The position numbers and the translations under genes were made by a program. From positions 1 to 62,419 of the forward strand of contig CBDUQN010000009.1 of the NCBI GenBank assembly GCA_965369375.1: a stretch of 62,419 bases of DNA. Reading direction: 5' to 3'. The notes beneath the pieces were generated by a model that made no database searches, was not told where the DNA came from, and was given only the letters and a program-made list of their open reading frames with translations. Position 1 is the first letter of the stretch. Each line of letters opens with the position of its first letter. Positions 52,624 to 61,897 of the stretch are shown here, piece by piece. Source of the stretch: CBDUQN01 sp965369375 (GTDB lineage: Bacteria; Krumholzibacteriota; Krumholzibacteriia; Krumholzibacteriales; Krumholzibacteriaceae).

Positions 52624-55263
52624 ATGAGATCTTATGTAACAATATCCGCCTGCATCGGTGTGTGCCTCCTCGTTTCTTCGTTCCCCATGAAGCAACAGGG
52701 CACACGCGGGAGGCACCCACCCTCCAAGACTCATAAAAAAGAGGTCCGGTCCGGGGGGCATCCCGTTTCCAATATTCTCACAAGGGAGTTTCGGCCCGAG
52801 CTGATGCTGGATTCCGAAATTGCCGGCATGCAGGAAGCGTGGGAGCTTCTCGGGAGCGGCGACGCCGAGGGGTGCCGCAAAAAAATCGCCGAGTATTTCT
52901 ATAGCCAAAAACCGAAACACGCAATCGAGCCGTGGCCCTCCTATGAAAACGCACAATTCAGGGCCGATGAATTCCTGAAGAACCGCTATATCCTCGGAAC
53001 GCACACGGTGCAGGATCTTTCGAACGATCTGAACTGGCGGGAAAATCCCGCAGGGCTGGCTAACTGGGGCTATCTGCTGCACGCGCTCGACATTCTGAGA
53101 AACGTTAACGATGCCTACCGGCTGACCGGTGATACCCGCTATATCGTGAAAGGGAAGGGGCTGATAATCGACTTTGCTGAAGATAATCTGAACGCGAAAT
53201 CTCTCCCAAGCAGGTTTTCATGGTATGACATGGCCGTTGCATACCGGACGATCTATCTCCTCGATTTTTGGAATCATTATATGGATCTAAAAGAAATGGA
53301 TGAATCGTTCACGCTGCTCTTTGTCGAGCTGCTCTGGCGTCAGGGGTTATACCTCGTCCATGAACGGTTCTATTCAAAGAGCACGAACCATGGCATGTTC
53401 AGCAATATAGCCTTGCTCCGGCTCGCGCGCGCGTTCCCCGAGTACTTCGATTCCGCGCAATGGAAAGAAGTAGCCGTCTCGCGTATGGAACAGCAGGTCC
53501 GGGATAACTATGCCGGCGATGGGCTGCACAGAGAGTATTCGCCGAGTTACCATGTTCTGACGGCGAGACTGCTGATCAGGTTTCAAACCGATTGCGCGGG
53601 CGACAGAGATATCACATTCTCCGACGAATTCGATACGAAGTTCCGGAAGATCATGACGAATGTCCCGTATCTGTTTCATCCCGACGGGATGCTGTCGATC
53701 ATAGGCGATTCAAGGCTTGTATCCGCGGAGGGGATGCTCAGGCTCTTTCCCGAGAACGATCCCTGTATAGATTACGTTCGAACGAACGGGAAGCGAGGCA
53801 AACCTCCGCAGCAGGATTCCAAGGCTTTTCCCGAGGCGCAGATGTTCGTCATGAGGAGCGGCTGGGGCAGGTTCCGGCCGTATGGAGAGGAAACATGCCT
53901 GATCGCCGATTTTACTTCGTATGGGCTTGCACACCAGCATTACGACTTCATGTCTTTTGAGCTCTGCGGCAGGGGATATCGCTGGGTGACCGATCTCGGT
54001 CCGCTCACGTACAACAAGAATGATCCGCGGAGGAAGTATCTCCTGTCCGGCCCCGCTCATAACATACTAGTGCCGTACACGCGGCGGGCCGCCGTCGAGC
54101 CTGGACGGACCAACTCGGATATTGCGGCTTGGGAGCAAACGACGACGGATGCGAAACGTATCATGGCGAGGATCGAACAGATAGGAATGATGGAGAATGC
54201 GCAGGACAGGATAGGCGCATATGAGGTTCTCTTGAATTACAGCGCAGGCGAACACGAGGACAAGATCTTGATACTCATTGCGCTGTCCTATCAGGAGGTC
54301 GAGTCGGGCACGGATAAATCACGCGAATACCTGGAGAAAATCATCAAGAAGGGTCAGGGGAGCGAATACTACGCCGTGGCGAAAGAGGTGCTTGCGGCAT
54401 TGGACGTATCCGCCGATGAGATGGAATTTGTCGATGAACCGGCCGAGCAGGGGATAGATCCCGGGGCGCACGGCGTTGCTGGTGAGCAGGGAGGCGCCGC
54501 GGCGGAATCCGGTGGACTCAAGAGGGTAAATATTTCGAGCTTGGCCGGTGACGAAAGGAAACAGGATCCGGGAGGGACGGCGGGCGCCGCTCGGTACACA
54601 TACGATGCGGCAGACAAGGCACGAGTCCCTACGGTGGATCATTGGATTTCAAACGCGGATTTCGATTACCTCGAGGGGCGCTTTGCCTATAACAAGTATT
54701 TCACGCACTCGAGAGCCATTCTCTTTATCAAGCCGCACTGCTTTCTCATAGTGGACGGAGCAAAGGCTGATCGCGAGTGCATGATAAAGCAGTTTTTCCA
54801 TATGCCGCCGCAGGTCGAGGTCACCGAGCGCGGTAACGGGTATATGCTTTCTGTGGGAGATTCGATGCGGTGTCTGCTTGTCCGCCTTTCCCTTCCCTCG
54901 AATGCCGAGAGCAGGGTGGTGGAGGGCGAGACCGAGCCGGAGATGCAGGGCTGGTACGCCGGTGTGGGAAGAATATTCAAGGAGGCGCCGGTTATCGAGT
55001 ATTCATTCAAGACGAATGGGGGGCGCCATTATTTTGCGCATCTCTTCGTGCCCCTCGGCACGGATGATGCCGGCGGCTACGAGGTCGATGTAGCAAACGG
55101 CGATACGTGGAACCTCGACGCGAATGAACCGCTCATTCTGACGATTCATGAGCCGCACCACAGCACGGAAGTTTTCTTTTTTCCTTCCCGGGCGTTTCTC
55201 ATGCCTCAGGCTACGCTCGAGAGCACGGGGCCGAGCATTCAGGTGATACGGACGGACAAGTAA
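52624..55263 (+). CDS. heparinase II/III-like secreted polysaccharide lyase family protein
   Basis: An 879-residue exported protein with a signal peptide (SACIGVCLLVSSF). The alpha-helical toroid (residues 60-400) carries STNHGMFSN near residue 254 and HREYSPSYH near residue 303, matching the Asn/His and Tyr/His of heparinase II/III and alginate lyases. The beta-sandwich starts with GLAHQHYDFMSFEL near residue 436. A segment of about 170 residues (roughly 500-670) interrupts the sandwich: a charged helical repeat part, then a Gly/Ala/Glu-rich linker. It should cleave an acidic polysaccharide in the periplasm or outside; the substrate is unknown. Confidence 0.82.
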   Translation: MRSYVTISACIGVCLLVSSFPMKQQGTRGRHPPSKTHKKEVRSGGHPVSNILTREFRPELMLDSEIAGMQEAWELLGSGDAEGCRKKIAEYFYSQKPKHAIEPWPSYENAQFRADEFLKNRYILGTHTVQDLSNDLNWRENPAGLANWGYLLHALDILRNVNDAYRLTGDTRYIVKGKGLIIDFAEDNLNAKSLPSRFSWYDMAVAYRTIYLLDFWNHYMDLKEMDESFTLLFVELLWRQGLYLVHERFYSKSTNHGMFSNIALLRLARAFPEYFDSAQWKEVAVSRMEQQVRDNYAGDGLHREYSPSYHVLTARLLIRFQTDCAGDRDITFSDEFDTKFRKIMTNVPYLFHPDGMLSIIGDSRLVSAEGMLRLFPENDPCIDYVRTNGKRGKPPQQDSKAFPEAQMFVMRSGWGRFRPYGEETCLIADFTSYGLAHQHYDFMSFELCGRGYRWVTDLGPLTYNKNDPRRKYLLSGPAHNILVPYTRRAAVEPGRTNSDIAAWEQTTTDAKRIMARIEQIGMMENAQDRIGAYEVLLNYSAGEHEDKILILIALSYQEVESGTDKSREYLEKIIKKGQGSEYYAVAKEVLAALDVSADEMEFVDEPAEQGIDPGAHGVAGEQGGAAAESGGLKRVNISSLAGDERKQDPGGTAGAARYTYDAADKARVPTVDHWISNADFDYLEGRFAYNKYFTHSRAILFIKPHCFLIVDGAKADRECMIKQFFHMPPQVEVTERGNGYMLSVGDSMRCLLVRLSLPSNAESRVVEGETEPEMQGWYAGVGRIFKEAPVIEYSFKTNGGRHYFAHLFVPLGTDDAGGYEVDVANGDTWNLDANEPLILTIHEPHHSTEVFFFPSRAFLMPQATLESTGPSIQVIRTDK

Positions 55264-55288
55264 TAACTATCAGACTGGGAAAGCGACC

Positions 55289-58285
55289 CTAGAACAGTGA
55301 CCAGAAGCTGATCGTCCAGCGGAAATCCCACTTGTTCTCTTCACCGGCGAGTGAAGGTTGGTTTATGTAGAGGGGGAATTCGCCGACGAGCCTCCATATC
55401 TTAATCCCGACGCCGAAATCGGTGAGGACCTCGTCGAAGAGGCCATCTTCCAGGGTCGGGCGCAACTCGGGCGGTATCGCCTCGAGAGGCCGAGTGTCGA
55501 GCACCGTGCCCCAGTCGAAAAAGGCGTAGAGGCGGCGGTCTAGCTTTTGCGAAGTCTGCCTGCTCACCGGCAGCGGGAAAGGCATGTCGAGCTCTATGTT
55601 GCCGCTGAAAAGCCGCTTGAAGCTGTAATCCCCGTTGTAGTAACCGCGCAGATTTCCATCTCCCGGCAGGTGGAAGTTGTTGTAGGAGTCCTTCGGCCAG
55701 GCGCCGACGCTTCTGAGCCAGAAATGTTTTTCCTTCGCGAACACCCCCGCCCCCGCGAGGCGGAAGCGTTCCTGCAGCGGCGGGTCGATCGACGAGTAGC
55801 CGAGGAAGAAGCGAAGGTACGGTTTGAATGGAAGGTCGAATCTCCTCGACGGCCAGATCTTGAGCTCCACCGTCGATTTCTCGAAGCCGAAATCCGAGCC
55901 CCAGATCGAGCGGTCGAGATCGAACGAGAACGACGTCGCGAATAGATCGGTCTTCGGATAGATCGAGAGGTTCAGGCCGATCTTTACGGCTCTTCCATCG
56001 CTGTACGTGTTGGGATAGACGTAACTGGAATCGAAGAGCTCGTGGTAGAAGACCCGGAACTTGAGGAATTTGCCGAGCGGATCGGTGAGGCTCTTTCTCA
56101 GCGCCTTGCTGATAACTATCGATGCGCCCTGCCGTCCCTCCCGGTGGAAGCCCTCGATGTAGATAGAGGCATCGCGGCCGAAGTATTTCATCGGGTGGTC
56201 GAAGTTTGCGTATATATCGAACCTCTCGCTCACGAATCCGTAATACCCTATCAACGTGAACTTGCGATAGAAATCCGCGTAGCCGCCGCGCAGCCGCAGC
56301 AGCGCCTTCCCGCCGTCGATATCGTTGTAGTATCCGGACGGCACTAACCGGAACTCGTAGGTGTCCTGAGGATAGTAGTCTCGCCACGGATTATCGAGGA
56401 CGAGCGATCGTTTCCGGGGCGAGTTGTTGTCGAGCTGATAGATGTCGAGTATCTCGTTTTCCGGATTCACCTGGAGCGAGACGGGCTTGGAATCGAACGT
56501 GTAACTCTTCTCTATTGTTCTATAAAGGCCTCGTTCGCGCTCGGTTTGCATATTGCCGTTTTCGAGGCGGAAGGCGAGGGTCAATGGCGCGATGAGCTCG
56601 CCCTTCCGGTCGATCTTCACATCGGCGGTGTATCCTTCGTCGGACTTCTTCACCTTGAACCGGTCTACACGATAGTTGCTGTCCTTCGTCGTATGGAGCC
56701 ACTGCTTGAATGTTTCACTGAGCTCTATGCCCGAGATCTCCTCGCAGACGGAAATGAACGCGTCCTCGTCGACGTGCTTGAACTTCCACCGTTCGTAGTA
56801 TTCCTTGAGCACCTTGCGGAAGGTCTCGTCCCCGAGTGCGTAATGCAGGGTGCGGAGCAGGAGCGGCGCCTTGAGGTAGAGCGTCGTATGAGCGCCGTTT
56901 TTAAATTCGTGGTGTGGCGTGGAGATACGCTCGGCGAATCCCATACGTTGCTGCTTTATCACCGGCACTTCGATTTCTTCCCAGAACGGGCGGTCTGCGT
57001 TGATCCAGCTCGACTGATCACCCTCGGGAGTTCCGTAGGGCCCGTATTTCTCCACCGCATACCAGAAGGTCATGTACTGCGCGAATCCTTCGTCGAGCCA
57101 CGCGTCTTCGCGTTCGTCGTTTGCGAGGGCCCCGTAGAAATAGTTATGTGCAAACTCGTGAACAACGAGACCTTCATCGACGTAGCCGTTCATCGCGAGC
57201 ATCGGATACTCCATGCCTCCGTGTCCGGGCGCATCGACGGTGCTGACCTGCGGGTAGGGGTAGGGACCGACAGTCTCTTCGAGCCACTTGATCGCGCGGA
57301 GTGTCTGCGCGAGCGTCGTATCGACCCAGGCGTGGTTCCATTCCCTGAAGATGCTCATGACATGAATGCCGTTGTACGTCGTATCCTGCACGATGAATGT
57401 CGGATCCGCGCACCAGGCGAAATCGTGAACCTTTTCGGCGCGGAAGTGCACCGTTTTGGCTCTCCCTTCCCCGCCGATTTCCCCGGCAGGATCTTGTCCG
57501 CCCGGATGGCCGCCCCGATGCCCGCGGCCCCCACTCCCACGCCTCAACGGATTCTTGTCCCACCCGGGATCGCCGGAGACCGGCACGCCGGTCGCGGCGA
57601 TGACATACTCATCCGGCAGCGTTATATGAACGTCGAAGGTGCCGAACTCGCCGTAGAATTCGCCATCGAGGAAGGGATCGGGGTGCCAGCCGTTTTTGTC
57701 GTAGACCACCATCTTCGGATACCACTGCGCCATATCATAGTGATCGTCCGACCAGCCTGCCCGGCCGAGCTTTCTACGGATCTTCTCGGTGAACGAGACC
57801 TCGATGGTCGCTTCTCCCCCGGGGGGGAGAGGCTGCGCGAAACTGCTCTCGAGAATCGTATAATCGACTGTAAATTCAGCTTTTTTCCCGTTTACCGAGA
57901 GCGCGGTGACGTCGATCCATCCCCGCAACGATTTTCGCAGCCCTACGAAGAAGTACAGAGTGCTCCGCATGTAGTTTCGAATGAGGGGGGTTGCCTTCTC
58001 CCGGTAGGCATTGGGATAGAGATGGAGGTGGAATTCGGTGAGGGAGTCGGGCGAATTATTCGTGTATCTTATTGTAACAATGCCGGTTAGCGTTTTGTTT
58101 TCCGTATCGAGTGTAACATGGATATCGTAATCCGCCTGTTGCTGCCAGTACTGGTCGAGGTAGTGCTGGTCTGCCCTCGAGATACCTGCCGCGGCGCATA
58201 TAGCGGCGCATATAATAGACAGGCCGATGCATGCACGTAGTATCTGCCGCGTCAGCGTCCCTGATGTCTTTCGCGTTCGGTTCAT
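55289..58285 (-). CDS. M1 metallopeptidase fused to an Omp85-like outer-membrane barrel
   Basis: A 998-residue protein with a signal peptide. Residues 40-590 are an M1 aminopeptidase: the zinc site HEFAH with the third ligand in AWLDEGFAQY (HExxH-x18-E), and the GHGGMEYPML exopeptidase segment. After a short beta-linker, residues ~620-998 look like a transmembrane barrel: alternating strands, the LRGYYNGDY motif recalling the Omp85 family VRGF/Y, FFDWGTVLDT, and a last strand ending in Phe (WTISFWSLF). M1 enzymes are normally soluble or anchored by one helix. The fusion would place the peptidase at the cell surface or the periplasmic face of the outer membrane. Confidence 0.82.
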   Translation of the reverse strand: MNRTRKTSGTLTRQILRACIGLSIICAAICAAAGISRADQHYLDQYWQQQADYDIHVTLDTENKTLTGIVTIRYTNNSPDSLTEFHLHLYPNAYREKATPLIRNYMRSTLYFFVGLRKSLRGWIDVTALSVNGKKAEFTVDYTILESSFAQPLPPGGEATIEVSFTEKIRRKLGRAGWSDDHYDMAQWYPKMVVYDKNGWHPDPFLDGEFYGEFGTFDVHITLPDEYVIAATGVPVSGDPGWDKNPLRRGSGGRGHRGGHPGGQDPAGEIGGEGRAKTVHFRAEKVHDFAWCADPTFIVQDTTYNGIHVMSIFREWNHAWVDTTLAQTLRAIKWLEETVGPYPYPQVSTVDAPGHGGMEYPMLAMNGYVDEGLVVHEFAHNYFYGALANDEREDAWLDEGFAQYMTFWYAVEKYGPYGTPEGDQSSWINADRPFWEEIEVPVIKQQRMGFAERISTPHHEFKNGAHTTLYLKAPLLLRTLHYALGDETFRKVLKEYYERWKFKHVDEDAFISVCEEISGIELSETFKQWLHTTKDSNYRVDRFKVKKSDEGYTADVKIDRKGELIAPLTLAFRLENGNMQTERERGLYRTIEKSYTFDSKPVSLQVNPENEILDIYQLDNNSPRKRSLVLDNPWRDYYPQDTYEFRLVPSGYYNDIDGGKALLRLRGGYADFYRKFTLIGYYGFVSERFDIYANFDHPMKYFGRDASIYIEGFHREGRQGASIVISKALRKSLTDPLGKFLKFRVFYHELFDSSYVYPNTYSDGRAVKIGLNLSIYPKTDLFATSFSFDLDRSIWGSDFGFEKSTVELKIWPSRRFDLPFKPYLRFFLGYSSIDPPLQERFRLAGAGVFAKEKHFWLRSVGAWPKDSYNNFHLPGDGNLRGYYNGDYSFKRLFSGNIELDMPFPLPVSRQTSQKLDRRLYAFFDWGTVLDTRPLEAIPPELRPTLEDGLFDEVLTDFGVGIKIWRLVGEFPLYINQPSLAGEENKWDFRWTISFWSLF

Positions 58286-58296
58286 GACGATCTCAC

Positions 58297-58425
58297 CCTG
58301 ATATTCAGTGTATACAAGCAGTTGTGCCTCTGTGTTCCTGATATTAGCCGGATGAGGTTACCACAGGGGTGATCTTTTGGCAAGGCCAAGAAATTCAGTT
58401 GAAACTCTCCCGCCACCCTGATACT
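58297..58425. repeat. three CCTGATA(T/C)T repeats spaced by 40 and 80 bases
   Basis: CCTGATATT occurs at 58297 and 58337, and CCTGATACT at 58417, all in the gap between the divergent M1 and M16 peptidase genes. The spacing is 40 and 80 bases, about four and eight helical turns. The first copy overlaps the ribosome site of the M1 gene. They may bind a shared regulator or be chance. Confidence 0.3.
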
Positions 58426-58568
58426 ATTTCAACCCTTGCTTTGAATAATCTCACCTCTCTAATGTACCTGGTATGACACGCCGTTAGCGGGGAGGAAGTT
58501 TATTGGATAAACTCATGGATTGATGCACAAAACGCTACTATCAACTTCTTTCTCAGAAAGGGGGAAGG

Positions 58569-60470
58569 ATGCACGGAGGAAGCAGGGACTTTTTACTCGC
58601 GGTGCTTTTCTTTGTGTTGTTGGGCCTGCTCGCACAGGGCCCCGTTGCATCGGAATCACTCGAGGATAAAGTCAATGAATTCGAGCTGCGTAACGGAATG
58701 AAATTCCTCGTCGTCGAACGCCACGAGGCTCCCGTCGCATTCTGCGCGATCGTCTTCAACGTGGGAGCGGCGAACGAGTGGCCGAACGTCACCGGAATTT
58801 CGCATCTCCTCGAGCACATGATGTTCAAGGGCACGAAGATGATGGGAACGACTAACTACAAGAAGGAGATCAAGTATATAGAAAAAACAGACGAGCTCGG
58901 TGAACGGGCGATCGAGCTCCGCAGGGTTATCGACGAGTGGCGCTACGAGAAGTTCAAGTCGTTCTGGAACGATGTCCTCAGAGCGCTGCCCGACGAAGAG
59001 AAGGAGCGCCTCGGCGCCGATAAATACGAGCTGAGCCTGGTCATTGCAGAGAAGATCAAGGGGATGGGAACGCTTCCCGATTCGCTCACATCGGTCGCGT
59101 ACCTGATCGAGGACGAAGACGAAAACTACCTCGAGATGTACCTGGAATATGAGCTCGCCTGGGGCGAGATCGCCCACCAGCTCGACGAGCAGCGCGAATA
59201 CATGAAAAAGGACGAGCTCTGGGAGACGTACATGAACAACGGCTCCCGCTTTCTCAACGCCGGCACGTCGGAGGACTTCACCGTCTATTTCGTCTATCTG
59301 CCGACGAACCGGCTCGAACTGTGGATGACTATGGAGTCGGATCGGATGGATCAACCGATATTCAGGGAGTTCTGGTCCGAGCGCGATGTCGTCATGGAGG
59401 AGCGGCGACTCAGCGAAAACGATCCCGACGATGTTCTTTCCGAGTCATTCTACTCGGTCGCGTTCACCGCGAGCCCGTACAAATGGCCCGTCCTAGGCTG
59501 GATGAGCGATCTCCTGACGATCGACCGCAAGGAGCTTGCCGAGTATCACCAGATATACTACGCGCCGAACAATGCGACGGCAGTGATCGTGGGAGACGTC
59601 GATACCGAGCAAGTCAAGAAATGGGCGAAGAAATACTTCCAATCGATACCGGCGCAGGATGCGCCGCCGCGCGTCGAAACGCGCGAGCCCGAACAGCAGG
59701 GCGAGCGGCGCGTCGTGGTCGAACAGGATGCGGAGCCGCGGCTCATGATCGGTTTCCACAAGCCGACATTCCCGCACCCAGATGCGATCACCGCCATGGT
59801 CGTGACCGACGTTCTCTCCAGCGGCAGAACATCCCGCTTTTACAAGAATATCTACGAGGAGAAGGAGTTGACCGGGGATCCGCCGAACGCCTATACCGGT
59901 CCCGGCAACCGGTACGACAACCTCGTCATACTCTCCGCCGAGCCGCGGAGTCCCAATACGCTCGAGGAGGTGGAGGCGGCGCTGCTCGAGGAGCTCGAGA
60001 AACTCAAGACCGAACCGGTCACCGACCGTGAGCTCCAGCGGATCAAGAACCAGATCGACGCGCAGCAGATCCGTCAGCTCGGCTCCAACCTCGGGATCGC
60101 CTTCACCGTGCTCATGGGAGAGCTCTACCTCGGAGATTACACGGCGATGTTCAAGATGTATGACCGGATCAAGCAAGTGACGCAGGATGATGTCATGGCA
60201 TTCGCCAACACCTACTTCACCGAGAAGAACCGCACCGTCGCCTACCGCGTGAAGGTGGAGAAGGAAGAGGCGGAGGGCGAGGGGGCGGAAGGCAAAACGG
60301 AGATCGACCGCCAGGTGCTGATGCAGTACATCCAGTCGCTCGGTGAGGAAGAGCGAATGGAGATCGTCCAGAAGTTCCAGAAGATGCGCAGCCAGCAGGA
60401 GCAGACGGAGTTTGCGAAGGAGCTCTGGGAGCGGGCGAAAGAAGCAGGATTCGTAAAGGAAAAGGAGTGA
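58569..60470 (+). CDS. M16 zinc peptidase, active subunit
   Basis: A 633-residue insulinase-family protein with a signal peptide (FLLAVLFFVLLGLLAQGPVA). The inverted zinc motif HLLEH is at GISHLLEHMMFKGT near residue 76, and the third zinc ligand (Glu) is expected near residue 280 in ERDVVMEERRL. An unusual insertion of about 130 charged helical residues lies between the two. The C-terminal M16 domain ends in a Lys/Glu-rich helix. It is followed four bases later by a second M16 protein without the zinc motif, so the two likely form an active/inactive heterodimer in the periplasm. Confidence 0.9.
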   Translation: MHGGSRDFLLAVLFFVLLGLLAQGPVASESLEDKVNEFELRNGMKFLVVERHEAPVAFCAIVFNVGAANEWPNVTGISHLLEHMMFKGTKMMGTTNYKKEIKYIEKTDELGERAIELRRVIDEWRYEKFKSFWNDVLRALPDEEKERLGADKYELSLVIAEKIKGMGTLPDSLTSVAYLIEDEDENYLEMYLEYELAWGEIAHQLDEQREYMKKDELWETYMNNGSRFLNAGTSEDFTVYFVYLPTNRLELWMTMESDRMDQPIFREFWSERDVVMEERRLSENDPDDVLSESFYSVAFTASPYKWPVLGWMSDLLTIDRKELAEYHQIYYAPNNATAVIVGDVDTEQVKKWAKKYFQSIPAQDAPPRVETREPEQQGERRVVVEQDAEPRLMIGFHKPTFPHPDAITAMVVTDVLSSGRTSRFYKNIYEEKELTGDPPNAYTGPGNRYDNLVILSAEPRSPNTLEEVEAALLEELEKLKTEPVTDRELQRIKNQIDAQQIRQLGSNLGIAFTVLMGELYLGDYTAMFKMYDRIKQVTQDDVMAFANTYFTEKNRTVAYRVKVEKEEAEGEGAEGKTEIDRQVLMQYIQSLGEEERMEIVQKFQKMRSQQEQTEFAKELWERAKEAGFVKEKE

Positions 60471-60474
60471 CGCA

Positions 60475-61893
60475 ATGAACAAGAAGCTTTTTATCACGAT
60501 CCTGGCGGTAGTGCTGGTTGCTTCGTTCGCGTCACCGCTCTGCGCAGGGAAGAAGCGGCCGCATCCGAGCAAGCTCGAGTACCCGCCGCTGGAGCTTGCC
60601 ACTCCGGAGACGATCGAAATCGAGCTCGCGGGCGGTGTCGAGGGCTTTCTCATCGAGGATCCTGAGATACCCGTCGTCGACGTAGTCATGCTCATAAAGA
60701 CGTATTACCCGGACGAGGCGAAGTTCGGACTCAATGAGATGGCGCAGTGGGTCATCCGCAACGGCGGCAGCGAGAAGTGGCCCTCCGACAAGCTGAACGA
60801 TGAGCTCGAGTTTCTCGCCGCGAGTGTCGAAGTATACGGCGGCAATATGAGCACGTACGTCTACTTCAACTGTCTCAAGAAGGATCTCGAGCAGGTGCTC
60901 GGCATCTTCGCGGACCTCGTCATGAATCCCGTATTCCCCGAGGACAAGGTCGAGCTCAAGCGCAAGACGATGCTCGAGGATATCAAGCGCAAGAACGACC
61001 AGCCGCGGGCGATTGCGAGACGCGAGTACTTCAAGCTCATATACGAGGGACACCCCTACGGATGGGAAACAAGCACCAAGAGCGTCGAGGCGATCACACG
61101 GGACGACCTCGTCGCATTCCACCAGACGTATTTTCATCCGAACAATGCGCTCATCGGCATAAGCGGTGACGTGACGAGGGACGAGATCGTCGGGCTCCTC
61201 AACGAGGCGCTCGCCGGATGGGAGCGCGCCGAGGTTACGATCCCCGATGTTCCCGAGGTTGCGCCGTCGTCGGCCGAGACTTACAACTACGCCTACAAGG
61301 ATATCAACCAGGCGTACTTGATGCTCGGCCATCTGGGGATCAATACGAACAATCCCGACAGGTGCGCGATAAACATCATGAACTTCATACTCGGCGGAGG
61401 GAGCTTCACGTCGTGGATCACCGAGCGGGTGAGAAGCGATGAGGGGCTTGCATACTCGACCGGCTCGCGGTACGGCTCCGACGCCTTCGCCAAGGGCGCA
61501 TTCTACGCCTATGCCCAGACGAAGGCCGACGCATACAGCCGCGCCTTCCAGCTCATCCTCGAGCAGATCGACCGGATGATCATTGAGGGTCCGACCGAGG
61601 AGGAGGTACAAAAGGCGGTCGATTCGTATCTCAACAGCCAGGTGTTCGATTATGAGTCGAAGAACCAGATCGTGCGCAGGCTGGTACAGCTCGAGTTCCA
61701 GGGCAGGCCGCTCGATTCACCGGAGCTTGACATGGAGACATACGCAAAACTCACAGTCGAGGATATCAGGCGCGTCGCGCAGGAGTATCTGCATCCCGAC
61801 AAGTTCACCGTATTCGTCGTGGGTGATGCGGAACAGTTTGACAGGCCGCTGAGCGACTTCGGTCCGGTGAACGTGATCGAGCTCGAGGAGTAG
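60475..61893 (+). CDS. M16 peptidase homologue without zinc motif, partner subunit
   Basis: A 472-residue protein with a signal peptide (FITILAVVLVASFASPLCA). The M16 fold is clear (ISGDVTRDEIVGLLNEAL; NFILGGGSFTSWITERVRSD), but the HxxEH position reads FGLNEMAQWVIRNGGS, so zinc cannot bind. Such inactive partners complete the chamber of PqqL/YmxG- or MPP-type pairs and help hold the substrate. It is tightly coupled to the active subunit upstream and the small membrane gene downstream. Confidence 0.9.
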   Translation: MNKKLFITILAVVLVASFASPLCAGKKRPHPSKLEYPPLELATPETIEIELAGGVEGFLIEDPEIPVVDVVMLIKTYYPDEAKFGLNEMAQWVIRNGGSEKWPSDKLNDELEFLAASVEVYGGNMSTYVYFNCLKKDLEQVLGIFADLVMNPVFPEDKVELKRKTMLEDIKRKNDQPRAIARREYFKLIYEGHPYGWETSTKSVEAITRDDLVAFHQTYFHPNNALIGISGDVTRDEIVGLLNEALAGWERAEVTIPDVPEVAPSSAETYNYAYKDINQAYLMLGHLGINTNNPDRCAINIMNFILGGGSFTSWITERVRSDEGLAYSTGSRYGSDAFAKGAFYAYAQTKADAYSRAFQLILEQIDRMIIEGPTEEEVQKAVDSYLNSQVFDYESKNQIVRRLVQLEFQGRPLDSPELDMETYAKLTVEDIRRVAQEYLHPDKFTVFVVGDAEQFDRPLSDFGPVNVIELEE

Positions 61894-61897
61894 AGCG

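Noticed and set aside
56546..58090. 514-codon plus-strand frame opposite the M1 peptidase
   Set aside because: Antisense shadow; the minus-strand protein has a signal peptide, zinc site and barrel.
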